Source: Methanocella_A sp963792125
Lineage (GTDB): Archaea > Halobacteriota > Methanocellia > Methanocellales > Methanocellaceae
Length of the DNA stretch: 43,275 nt
Direction: 5' to 3'
NCBI GenBank assembly: GCA_963792125.1
Contig: CAWBVA010000008.1
Location: 1-43,275, forward strand
Below the pieces are notes generated by a model. That model made no database searches. It saw only the letters and a list, made by a program, of their open reading frames with translations, and was not told where the DNA came from. Below, piece by piece: positions 1 through 8,060 of this stretch. The number at the start of each line of letters is the position of its first letter. The first letter of the stretch is position 1. The position numbers and the translations under genes were made by a program.

Positions 1-141
1 ATTCATGTGACCTCACTGAATGTAAAGCAAACAGGCACAGGGATAATAAAATAACGTTTTATCATGCCAAAACATTGATACCGGATGAAAGGACTTTTAT
101 AACCGACAGCCTATTATGGCTTACAGTACGCGGGTGAGATA

Positions 142-1566
142 GTGGAAGAAGAGTCGAAGACACTGCCGACGAAGGACAATTTCAGCGAATGGTACAACGA
201 GTTGCTGATGATGGCGCAGATCATGGACGTGCGCTACCCGATCAAGGGCGTCTACGTCTGGTACCCGTTCGGCTACTCCATACGGAAGAAGGTCTACAAC
301 ATGCTGAGGGCCCTGCTGGATGTCGACCACCAGGAGTGCCAGTTCCCGATGCTCATCCCGAAGCCCGAGCTCCTGAAGGAGTCGGAGCACATCAAGGGGT
401 TCGAGGACGAGGTCTACTGGGTGACCCACGGCGGCCTCACCGAGCTGGAGATTCCCCTCGCGCTGCGGCCGACGAGCGAGACGGCCATTTACCCGATGTA
501 CAAGCTGTGGATCAGGTCGCACGCCGACCTGCCTCTGAAGCTGTACCAGATCGTCAACATGTTCCGCTACGAGACCAAGCACACCCGCCCGCTGATCAGG
601 CTGCGAGAGGTGACTTCGTTCAAGGAGGCCCACACTGCCCATGCCACCCGCGAGGATGCGGAGCAGCAGTGCAGAGAAGCCATGGACCTGTACGGCGAGT
701 TCTTCACGAAGCTGGCAGTCCCCTTCATGATCAACAAGCGCCCCGAATGGGACAAGTTCCCCGGCGCCGACTATACCATGGCCTTCGACACCATGATGCC
801 GGACGGCAAGTCGCTGCAGGTAGGCACCGTACACATGCTGGGCACCAAGTTCGCGAAGACCTTCGAGATCACCTTCGAGAACGACAAGGGCCAGCAGGAG
901 TACGTGAACCAGACCTGCTACGGCATCTCCGAGCGGTGCATCGCGGCGGTCATCGGCATCCACGGCGACAACAAAGGCCTGGTGTTGCCCCCTAACTCGT
1001 CCCCGACACAGATCGTCATCATACCCATCGTGTTCAAGAAAGAAGAAGAGGCCGTGAAGCAGGCATGCGGCAACGTCAAGGCCATCCTCGACGCGGCCGG
1101 CATTGTCACGACCATCGACTTCGCCGACGAGCGCCCCGGTGCAAAGTACTATAAGTGGGAGATGAAAGGCCTGCCCTTCCGCATCGAGATCGGCCCCCGC
1201 GACATCAAGAACAATGCAGTCATGCTCGTGCGCAGGGATGGCAAAAAGGAATCCATTTCCATGGACGGGCTGGCGAATACAGTCAGCGGCAAGCTCATGG
1301 ACTTCCAGGCCGAACTGCTGCAGAAAGCCAGCGACAGCATGATGGCCCGTATCAAGGACTGCACGACGCTGGACGAAGCAAAGCAGCAGGTCGAAAACGG
1401 CTGGGCGCGGATGCCCTGGTGCGGCGAGAAGGCCTGCGGCCTGGAGATGGAGAACGTGGTCAACTGCAAGCTGCTGGGCGAACCCCAGGGCATGAAAGGC
1501 GCCGGGCTGTGTCCGATATGCGGCAAGCCGACCGACCGCGTGATCATGATGGCCAGGTCATACTGA
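142..1566 (+). CDS. proS: Prolyl-tRNA synthetase, archaeal type
   Basis: Charges tRNA-Pro with proline in the cytoplasm. The 474-residue product has the class II synthetase core: the motif-2 stretch FRYETKHTRPLIRLRE at about residues 146-161, followed by TSFKEAHTAH, then an anticodon-binding domain. The C-terminal part has a four-Cys site (WCGEKACG and LCPICGK), as in the short archaeal/eukaryal-type ProS. The length matches archaeal ProS, and the editing insertion of the long bacterial form is absent. The start is a GTG at 142; no in-frame ATG precedes the conserved N-terminus. A large reading frame on the opposite strand is a codon-bias shadow. Confidence 0.97.
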   Translation: MEEESKTLPTKDNFSEWYNELLMMAQIMDVRYPIKGVYVWYPFGYSIRKKVYNMLRALLDVDHQECQFPMLIPKPELLKESEHIKGFEDEVYWVTHGGLTELEIPLALRPTSETAIYPMYKLWIRSHADLPLKLYQIVNMFRYETKHTRPLIRLREVTSFKEAHTAHATREDAEQQCREAMDLYGEFFTKLAVPFMINKRPEWDKFPGADYTMAFDTMMPDGKSLQVGTVHMLGTKFAKTFEITFENDKGQQEYVNQTCYGISERCIAAVIGIHGDNKGLVLPPNSSPTQIVIIPIVFKKEEEAVKQACGNVKAILDAAGIVTTIDFADERPGAKYYKWEMKGLPFRIEIGPRDIKNNAVMLVRRDGKKESISMDGLANTVSGKLMDFQAELLQKASDSMMARIKDCTTLDEAKQQVENGWARMPWCGEKACGLEMENVVNCKLLGEPQGMKGAGLCPICGKPTDRVIMMARSY

Positions 1567-1681
1567 CCCCGGCCCTCCTCTTTCTTAAATTAATTTTTCC
1601 AGGAATGTTATTGCCTGCCCCCGGGCGCCTGTCGCATGCCGCCTGCCCGCTCGCGCGCATGCACAACTGACCTGCATACAA

Positions 1682-1691
1682 TTAAATAATA
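1682..1691 (+). promoter_or_regulatory. TATA box of pheA, probably leaderless mRNA
   Basis: An AT-rich TTAAATAATA block is centred about 25 bases before the pheA ATG at 1711. No Shine-Dalgarno sequence lies between them, only a pyrimidine-rich stretch. With the usual archaeal spacing of 24-28 bases from TATA to transcription start, transcription would begin at or next to the start codon, so a leaderless transcript is inferred. Confidence 0.45.
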
Positions 1692-1710
1692 TCTTGTCTA
1701 TCTTTTTTCA

Positions 1711-2523
1711 ATGAAGCTTGGTTTGCTCGGCCCGGAAGGGACATTCTCGGAGATCGCCGCGAGGAAGTGGAACGCCGAAGCGGAGCTTGTCTTTCTCGAC
1801 GATAACGAGCTGGTGGCCCGCGCCGTCGACGACGGGGTCTGCGACGAAGCCATTGTCCCGATCGAGAACTCGGTCGAGGGCCCGGTAGGCGTCGTCCACG
1901 ACCAGCTGCTGAAGAATAAATCGCACATCACCGGCGAGGTCATCGTACCCATCCGGCAGTGCCTGCTGTCCCGCGGCAAACCCTCGGAAATAAAAATCAT
2001 CCTTTCTCACCCCCAGGCGCTCGGCCAGTGCCGGAAGTACCTGCGAGAGCATTACCCGAAGGCAGAGCTGCGTGCGACCGGCAGCACCACCCACGCGGCC
2101 AAGCTCGCCCAGGAGTTCCCGGAGATGGCGGCCGTCGGCTCGGCGGCGGCCGCAGAGCATTACGGGCTGAATATCATCGCGAAGGGCATCCAGGATGCCG
2201 ATGCCAATTTCACGCGCTTCATTGTCATCGGTAAAAAAATCCCTGCCCCGACCGGGCATGACAAGACCTCCATGGCCGTCTACCTTGACCGCGACAGGCC
2301 GGGGGCGCTGTACGAATTTTTAGGCGAGTTCGCCCGGCGGAAGATCAACATGACCCGCATCGAGTCCCGGCCATCCCGGCTGACGCTCGGCGACTACTGG
2401 TTCTTCATCGACGTGGAAGGGCACTGCGAGGACGGCCCGCTGAAGGACGCGGTCTCAGCGCTGAAAAAAATGGTACCCGAGCTGAAGGTGCTCGGGTCGT
2501 ATCCCCGTGCCCGGGTTGATTAA
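1711..2523 (+). CDS. pheA: Prephenate dehydratase with ACT domain
   Basis: Converts prephenate to phenylpyruvate in phenylalanine synthesis. The N-terminal prephenate dehydratase domain spans about residues 1-175, begins with LGPEGTFSE and carries the catalytic TRF motif (NFTRFIVIG, about residues 169-177). The C-terminal ACT regulatory domain (about 185-268) has the ESRP motif and GDYWFFIDVEGH, the usual Phe-binding elements. The 270-residue length is typical of a stand-alone enzyme without a chorismate mutase domain. The gene follows proS after about 145 bases and has its own TATA box. A degraded copy of its ACT region lies at 4860-4976. Confidence 0.96.
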   Translation: MKLGLLGPEGTFSEIAARKWNAEAELVFLDDNELVARAVDDGVCDEAIVPIENSVEGPVGVVHDQLLKNKSHITGEVIVPIRQCLLSRGKPSEIKIILSHPQALGQCRKYLREHYPKAELRATGSTTHAAKLAQEFPEMAAVGSAAAAEHYGLNIIAKGIQDADANFTRFIVIGKKIPAPTGHDKTSMAVYLDRDRPGALYEFLGEFARRKINMTRIESRPSRLTLGDYWFFIDVEGHCEDGPLKDAVSALKKMVPELKVLGSYPRARVD

Positions 2524-2540
2524 TTTATTAAGACAGGAGT

Positions 2541-2987
2541 CTATGTCTGGCCGCGGACCAGCAGGACCGGGCACTTCGCATGCCTCATGACCTTATCAGA
2601 GACACTGCCGATCAGCACGCGCTCGATGGCCGACATGCCCAGCGAACCGATGACGATCAAATCCACACCGGCCTTTTCCGCTGTATCGACGATGGCCTCG
2701 GCTGGCTTACCCTTGACGATCATCTCCTCGCAGGGTACGCCCGCCCGCTCGCATATCGATTTTATTTTGCCCGTGGCACCGGGCCCTGACTTCTCCATTC
2801 CGCAAACGTCTTCCGCATAGTGGATGCCGCTGCGGAACGCCATGTCCGTGTCGACCACGTATAAGGCGTAGAGCCTGGCACCCGTCAACTGCGCCAGGTA
2901 GACGGCGTGTTCTCCCGCCTTGAACGAATAATCCGACCCGTCCGTGGGGACCAGGATCTTTGTATAGCTGATTTCTCCCATATACAT
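2541..2987 (-). CDS. Universal stress protein (UspA family)
   Basis: A single Usp domain of about 148 residues with a Rossmann-like alpha/beta fold. The N-terminus reads KILVPTDGSDYS. The C-terminal half has the nucleotide-binding signature G-2x-G-9x-GS (IGSLGMSAIERVLIGS), so this is probably an ATP-binding member. It lies between pheA (convergent) and the antiporter gene on the same strand, whose stop is about 25 bases upstream, so co-transcription is possible. The start was taken at MYMGEIS because of a purine-rich AGGCAGG just upstream; MGEIS six bases further in is an alternative. Confidence 0.9.
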   Translation of the reverse strand: MYMGEISYTKILVPTDGSDYSFKAGEHAVYLAQLTGARLYALYVVDTDMAFRSGIHYAEDVCGMEKSGPGATGKIKSICERAGVPCEEMIVKGKPAEAIVDTAEKAGVDLIVIGSLGMSAIERVLIGSVSDKVMRHAKCPVLLVRGQT

Positions 2988-3011
2988 CGCCTGCCTTTTC
3001 AAGTTCGAGTT

Positions 3012-4132
3012 TTATTCCGCAGTCTTCACGTTCAAATGATAGATCAATACCAGGATGATGTACGACACGTACAGCAGACCGCCGATCATCAGCCCGGACA
3101 TCTTGATCTCCTTATGACTGGACTCCTTGTACAGGATAAGGCCTGACAGCAGGGCTATGCCGATTGCGGCCGCCTGCAGGAACCCTACGCCGGTGGAGAG
3201 ATCGAGGTGCCAGCCGGTGAGTACAATGCCGATCGTGACTGGAATACAGCTCTGGAACACCATGGCGCCGGTGATGTTTCCGATCGCGAAGGTATCCTTT
3301 TTCGCCCTGATCCACAGCAGGCTGTTGAACTTTTCCGGCAGCTCTGTGGCGATCGGGGCTATGATGAGCGCCAGGATCAGCGGATTGATGCCCAGGATTT
3401 CGGCGATCCCGTTGATCTGTTCGACGAACAGGTTGGCGCCTATGATGATCAGTCCCAGCGACGCCAGGACCTGCAGGATGATCAGGACAGTCGAAGGCTC
3501 GCGCTGTTTCAGGCGTGCGACTTCGACGCTGCCGTCGTTGGCTACGGGACATTCGACCGGCTCGCCCGATTTGCCGGTACACTTCCTGATGACGCCGTGG
3601 ATGTACAGGCCCTTGAGCTCCTCGCCTTCGCCGCAGGACGCCTCACCGGTCTTTAGCGTATAGATCGTGTACACGATGTACAGCGGTATCAAAACGAATC
3701 CCAGCACGACCTTGAACAGGTTGAATTCGGGGGGCATGAGGGCGGCGACGGCTGCGAGGCCGTAGGCCAGCAGGAAGAATTTCAGGTCTCTCCTGATCAG
3801 CTTACCGTTAATGTGAAGGGTCCTCGTCCCCCGGCGTTTCGCGAACATGAACACGGACATGCCGCAGACGAACAGCGCCAGCGTCGCCAGCATGAACGGC
3901 GCGCCAAGTATTGCCCCACGCCGATCTCGTGACCTGCGTCCCCGCCGATGAACAATATGGCGATCAGGGGCACGATAGTCTCTGGCAGCGCCGTCCCCAC
4001 GGCGGCGAGGACACTGCCCACGGCCCCCTCGGAGAGATTGAATCGCTTGCCAATCCATTCCACGCCGTTGGTAAAGAATTCACATCCGGTCAGTATTACT
4101 ACAAAGCTCAGGAGAAATAATATCAGGTCCAT
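3012..4132 (-). CDS. Calcium/sodium antiporter (CaCA family), frameshifted
   Basis: An inner-membrane cation exchanger with two inverted alpha repeats. The first is GSVLAAVGTALPETIVPL in the N-terminal part; the second is IAPIATELPEKFNSL in the C-terminal half. Several hydrophobic segments flank each, with a hydrophilic loop in the middle. About 373 residues if read as one protein. The frame breaks at the CCCC run at 3914-3917 (GGGG on the coding strand): residues up to HEIGVG are in one frame and AILGAPFMLATLALF in another. One additional base would join them. This may be a sequencing error or a real lesion. The start ATG has GGGGATGG upstream. Confidence 0.85.
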
Positions 4133-4196
4133 TTATCCATCCCCGTCACGGGTAACTTCTCTGGTTTCATATCTCAATCAATTTATACTTGACTGT

Positions 4197-4769
4197 TTAA
4201 TCGTCCCGGTACTCGATCTCGTTCTCGGGCACATCGATCCCTTCGTCGACGTATACAGACCTTGCGAAGGTCCGCAAGATCTTCCGGCAGTTTTCGAGGG
4301 CATTGCCTGCATCCGGTGCCTTGGCGTTTCCAAGGTAGTCTCGCGCCCGTATTTTCCTCAGCCAGCTCGTCAGCTTTTGCAGTTCGGCCTCGTTCTCGTC
4401 GAGCTCGGCAAAAGTGAACTTCTTTTGCCTGATCTCTGTGTCGATCTCGACGAGAAAATCCTTGCACTTGTCGATGAATTCCACGTAGTCCTGGTCGATG
4501 TTCTTCGTGAACTCGCCGATCAGTCCCGCTTCGACTTCCGGGGTCTGTGCCCTGGCGATAAAGATCGTGGCGTTTCCGCCATGGTCTTGAACGTAAGCAA
4601 GGATCTCGTTCATGAATTGCTCGTTTTTAGGCGATGACGGTAACGCCCATACGCCATTATGCAGGCTCACTGCTCCTGCGGCCCTCATGCGTCGCCAGAG
4701 CATGACCCGGATGCTTGACGGCCCGGACGGCAGCTGCGACAGTAGAAGAATCCATTCCACGTCCGACAT
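4197..4769 (-). CDS. ChrB N-terminal-domain-like protein
   Basis: About 190 residues, probably cytoplasmic. The N-terminus (WILLLSQLPSGPSSIRVMLWRR, then GAVSLHNGVWALP) resembles the N-terminal domain of ChrB, the chromate-resistance regulator. The rest is charged and helical. The ChrB C-terminal rhodanese-like/regulatory domain and a ChrA transporter are both absent, so a chromate role is not implied. ATG at 4769 was chosen rather than the in-frame start at 4784, because 4784 lies inside the palindrome 4776-4793 and a TATA-like block sits about 30 bases upstream of 4769. Family assignment is from memory of the motif. Confidence 0.75.
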   Translation of the reverse strand: MSDVEWILLLSQLPSGPSSIRVMLWRRMRAAGAVSLHNGVWALPSSPKNEQFMNEILAYVQDHGGNATIFIARAQTPEVEAGLIGEFTKNIDQDYVEFIDKCKDFLVEIDTEIRQKKFTFAELDENEAELQKLTSWLRKIRARDYLGNAKAPDAGNALENCRKILRTFARSVYVDEGIDVPENEIEYRDD

Positions 4770-4775
4770 AGTTGT

Positions 4776-4793
4776 ATGTAACACATGTTACAT
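4776..4793 (-). promoter_or_regulatory. Perfect palindromic operator at the ChrB-like promoter
   Basis: ATGTAAC-ACAT-GTTACAT is a perfect inverted repeat with 7-base arms and a 4-base spacer. On the minus strand it lies immediately downstream of an AT-rich TATA-like block (about 4794-4806) and upstream of the ATG at 4769. This is the position at which an archaeal repressor would block polymerase recruitment. The cognate regulator is not identifiable; autoregulation by the ChrB-like protein is a guess. Confidence 0.55.
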
Positions 4794-4859
4794 ATTATAT
4801 TTAATACTTGTGTAATCTGCCGGTAACACACTGTAAACCACAAAGATTCCATCATTCCG

Positions 4860-4976
4860 GATTACTCCTGGTCATACTGGTTCTTCATCGATATGGAATG
4901 GCACGAGCGTGTATGGTCCGTGAAAGTGGTAATCGCAGCCCTGAAACCGGGCGAGCGCTCTCCATCGTATGCCCGA
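4860..4976 (+). pseudogene. Degraded fragment of a pheA ACT domain
   Basis: The plus-strand frame from 4860 reads DYSWSYWFFIDMEWHE, then a diverged stretch, then AALKP and SPSYAR. This matches in order the end of PheA at 1711-2523 (YWFFIDVEGH, SALKKMVPE, GSYPRAR). At DNA level the 17-mer TACTGGTTCTTCATCGA is identical in both places and the following TGGAA-GGCAC is nearly so. No start codon, dehydratase domain or TRF motif accompanies it. It is read as a partial duplication or gene remnant lying in an otherwise gene-free stretch (4785-5173). Confidence 0.6.
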
Positions 4977-5081
4977 CCGGCAAAGGCATGTGCGCGCAAA
5001 CGCCTGCGACCCCTGCCATCGTTGACTAATCGGATTTTCATGAGTATCCCTTGCTCTCTTCTCACCAGGTGCCTGATGCCG

Positions 5082-5097
5082 CTGACCGACCAGTCAG
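5082..5097. promoter_or_regulatory. Possible TetR-type operator
   Basis: CTGAC-CGACCA-GTCAG is an inverted repeat with 5-base arms and a 6-base centre, resembling the CGACCAGTC-type palindromes bound by many TetR-family repressors. It lies about 75 bases upstream of the permease ATG at 5174, upstream of a weak TATA-like TTAATAT. No TetR gene is present in the window, so the assignment is weak. Confidence 0.25.
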
Positions 5098-5173
5098 TTC
5101 GCGGTGGCAGTGTCAGATGTTAATATCACCAGAACGTTAATCTCTTTCCGGCACCATTCAAAGCTGATACGGC

Positions 5174-6479
5174 ATGATCGGCGAGATACTGGTCTTTTTG
5201 CTCACCTATTTCCTTATCATGGTCCGCCCGTGGAAGCTCAACGAGGCGACCGGGGCGTTGCTGGGCGCGCTTGCTCATGCTGATTTTCCTCCAGCCCCAC
5301 CATGTCTTCGAGGCGCTGGGCTTTGCCACGGCCTATGCCACACCACAGGTCACAACCTGGAATGTGATCGTCATCCTGATCGAGCTGATGGTCATCAGCA
5401 CCTTCCTGGACGACTACGGCTTCTTCGAGTGGTGCGCGGTCAAGGCCATGCAGGCGGCAGGCGGCGACGCGCGACGGCTGTTCACGTATACCTACGCGGT
5501 CACCTGCCTGATCACGGCCTTCACGTCGAACGATATCGCCATCCTGACGCTGACACCGATCATTCTCAAGTTCTGCCGCCGGGCGAACCTGGATGCGAAG
5601 CCGTTCATGTACTCGTTCTTCTTCGCGGCGAACATCGCGTCGATGTTCCTGCTGATAGGCAATCTCACCAACATCCTCATCGGCGACGGATTCCATATCG
5701 GCTACTTCGACTTCGCCGCCTGGATGTTCCTGCCGACCATGGCGGCGATGGTCGTGAACTATCTTATCTTCCGGTATATGTTCCGGGACTCGATCGCGAC
5801 GACGTATGAACAGGAGAAAGAGATCGACCCCGTCAAGCTTATCAAGGACAAATCGATGGTACTCGTAGGCATCACCGTCCTCGTGTTCGTGCTGATCGGA
5901 TGCGGCTTCGCCAGTAACTTCGCGCTGCCGCTCTCCGCGGTGACGACCGTCGGCATCCTCGCCATCTATATCGCAGAGCGCCGCCCGGTGCTCCGCACGA
6001 AGCGCGTTTCCTGGCGGGTAGTGGTCTTCGTGACATCGCTGTTCGTCGTGGTCAAGGGCCTCGAAGTCAGCGGCGTCAACGCGGTCATGGGCAACGCGAT
6101 CGTCGCGATCGTCGGGCAGAACCCGGTGCTCGCCACGTTCTTCGTCTCGCTCTCGTCGGCGCTCTTATGCAATGTGGTCAACAACATTCCCATGACAGCC
6201 ATGATGGTGCCGATCACCTCGGGCATCGCCCATACGCCCGACATGGCGCTGGCGATGGCCTATTCGCTGGTCATCGGCAGCAACCTCGGGGCGAACATCA
6301 CCATTACCGGGGCGCTGGCAGGCATCCTCTGGATAGAGACAGCAAAAGCTGAAAAGTGGAGCACAGGCATTACGGACTTCATTAAAACAGGCCTGACGGT
6401 CACGCCGATCGTCATCCTGGCCTCTGCCGCCGTGCTGGCGCTGGAAATCATGCTATTTTATAGCCTTATGTGCAGGTAA
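5174..6479 (+). CDS. ArsB/NhaD-type ion transporter permease, frameshifted
   Basis: A polytopic membrane transporter of the ion transporter superfamily (arsenite, Na+/H+ or dicarboxylate carriers). Visible hallmarks are SNDIAILTLTPI, IGNLTNILIGD, VNNIPMTAMM and GSNLGANITITGA, which form the two inverted half-site repeats, with about 10-11 hydrophobic segments. Residues 1-33 (from MIGEILVFLLTYF) are in one frame and the rest, beginning LLMLIFLQPHH, is in the next. Removing one base at about 5268-5272 gives a continuous protein of 434 residues. The substrate cannot be decided, and no ArsR, ArsA or ArsC gene is adjacent. The remainder of the frame is clean, so either a sequence error or a very recent lesion is likely. 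Confidence 0.8.
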
Positions 6480-6495
6480 TAATAAAAAATAAGAG

Positions 6496-7209
6496 CTAAT
6501 TATGTCCCTTCATTCTCCGGCGAAGCACGCCAATGCCAGCCAGTCCTGCCATGGCCAGAACCGCTTCGAAACCCGGCGCAGCGGTCGGAGCCGGCGTCGG
6601 AGCCGGCGTAACAGTCGCTGGGACTATTGTCACGTTTGTCGAGTTTTGCCCTGGTATGGGGGTAGGAGTGACTGCTGCCGTTGGCGTTGCATTTGTCGCA
6701 GGAACAGACGTGTTGGCCGGCGTGGGTGTCGGGACCGGAGTAGTCGTGGCCGTAGGAACCGGTGTTGACGTCGGTGTCGTTGTCGGCGTCGAAGCAGGCG
6801 CTATGGTAATAATAACATTCACCGGCATAGTAGAATTTTCATTGACGATGAACGCACTGGTAATGCCCTCTCCGGACGTAGTATTTGCATAAAGCTTGTA
6901 TATCGGCCCGGTACCCCATGTATTATTGACTCCGGCAAACGTGAAGTTGCCATTCGCGTCCGTTTCACCGACATAGTAAGCCTGCGTGAGGTCATTTGCA
7001 TTGACGATGGCTACGTAGACGTGTGACCAACCGTTACTGGGGTTATCCGTGGTCACCCTTCCGCTTACAATACCGGGTAACGGATGATCAGGGTCCATTG
7101 CCGGAGCGGGGACAGTAACCGACGGGGGCATAGCCAGCGCCCAGTAACCGATTGCAAATATTGACAAAATCGCTAAACCTGTGAACAATCCGATTCTAAC
7201 ACACCTCAA
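6496..7209 (-). CDS. Secreted surface protein with Pro/Thr stalk and PGF-CTERM-like tail
   Basis: An exported protein of 237 residues. An N-terminal hydrophobic segment (about residues 6-26) acts as signal peptide or anchor. A small beta-rich domain (about 45-135) with SGRVTTDNP and ETDANGNFTFAGV resembles carboxypeptidase-regulatory/SpaA-like folds. A low-complexity Thr/Pro linker (about 138-208) follows, then the C-terminal APGFEAVLAMAGLAGIGVLRRR. That tail fits the PGF-CTERM pattern recognised by archaeosortase ArtA (PGF, hydrophobic helix, Arg cluster). Start is TTG at 7209 behind GGAGG. No function beyond cell-surface localisation can be assigned. Confidence 0.75.
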   Translation of the reverse strand: MRCVRIGLFTGLAILSIFAIGYWALAMPPSVTVPAPAMDPDHPLPGIVSGRVTTDNPSNGWSHVYVAIVNANDLTQAYYVGETDANGNFTFAGVNNTWGTGPIYKLYANTTSGEGITSAFIVNENSTMPVNVIITIAPASTPTTTPTSTPVPTATTTPVPTPTPANTSVPATNATPTAAVTPTPIPGQNSTNVTIVPATVTPAPTPAPTAAPGFEAVLAMAGLAGIGVLRRRMKGHN

Positions 7210-7334
7210 GCCTGAAACCTCCGGTAAATAATCTACGAATGGCAGTCAATCAGGACTGCCTTACGATAGAAAAATAATCGTCTTTATATTAATCGATTAT
7301 CTCATAAAATGTTAATCGGATGGTTTCAAGACGG

Positions 7335-7943
7335 TTATTTCACGTTTTGCGCATGAGAATGCTCAACAAGCTTATCGGCCTTCACCCGGAGCTCTGCGGA
7401 CCGCCGCCCGATCTCGTCGGCGTCGTGCAATTTCTCTATCAGCCGGTCCGTCGCTTCCTGCCATGTTTTTTCTTCGAAGACCTCGTGCGCTACGAAATAT
7501 TTCCTCGTATGCTCGAAGTGCAGGTCCCTCGCGGCCATCAGCTCCAGGTCAGCCTTCAATGGCCGGTCGTCGTCCGGCATAGATAGAATAGCACAGGTGG
7601 GGATTGCCGTGACGCTCTTTTTGAGGATGCTGACCGGTATCAGCGCGGACTCCGGGAACACCCAGCAGCCGATTGGCTTTACGATGTGGATGGAACACAA
7701 AGCGCCTTTCAGGAACGGGCAGCCTTCCGGGGCCAGGATGGCCGGGTACCGGAACCCGCCCGGAGTATCAATGACCGCGCAATACATCCTGAAGAATTCC
7801 TCCGGGCTCATGTCCAGGCCCATGCTGATGTTCCGGATGTCGAGCAGGGAGACTGCATAATAAGGGTCTCTGCGGCAGCACTGCCCGCAACAGCCACAGT
7901 CGAACCCGGGCCCGTCCGTGAATCCTTCGTCGGCGTCAGCCAT
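7335..7943 (-). CDS. YkgJ-type CxxCxxCC cysteine-cluster protein
   Basis: 202 residues. The N-terminal cluster GCCGQCCRRDP plus later cysteines (PEGCPFLKGALCSIH, KPIGCWVFPE) fit the YkgJ/Fli-type CxxCxxCC family, thought to bind zinc or an Fe-S cluster. The C-terminal third is helical and charged. The biochemical role of the family is unknown. The start ATG at 7943 lies on the minus strand, divergent from the HtrA gene, with about 115 bases between them that hold both promoters. Confidence 0.85.
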   Translation of the reverse strand: MADADEGFTDGPGFDCGCCGQCCRRDPYYAVSLLDIRNISMGLDMSPEEFFRMYCAVIDTPGGFRYPAILAPEGCPFLKGALCSIHIVKPIGCWVFPESALIPVSILKKSVTAIPTCAILSMPDDDRPLKADLELMAARDLHFEHTRKYFVAHEVFEEKTWQEATDRLIEKLHDADEIGRRSAELRVKADKLVEHSHAQNVK

Positions 7944-8060
7944 AACAGATCAACCTGTATTTTCGCTCATCAGATAAAGTTTTACCGACACCGCGACGGA
8001 TAAAAGGTGCGATACATATTATATATTTATTTGTTAATATTAATATACAGGAGTGTTCGC

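Noticed and set aside
121..963. 280-codon open frame opposite proS
   Set aside because: Shadow of a GC-rich conserved gene; composition is Leu/Val/His/Arg-rich without domains, and proS is certain.
189..995. 268-codon frame in another plus frame of proS
   Set aside because: Arg/Pro/His-rich shadow product with no domain.
4808..5029. 73-codon plus-strand frame around the ACT remnant
   Set aside because: No domain; the adjacent frame carries the recognisable ACT remnant instead.
6502..6892. Gly/Val- and Arg-rich plus-strand frames opposite the Pro/Thr linker
   Set aside because: Low-complexity shadow of the Thr/Pro codons on the other strand.
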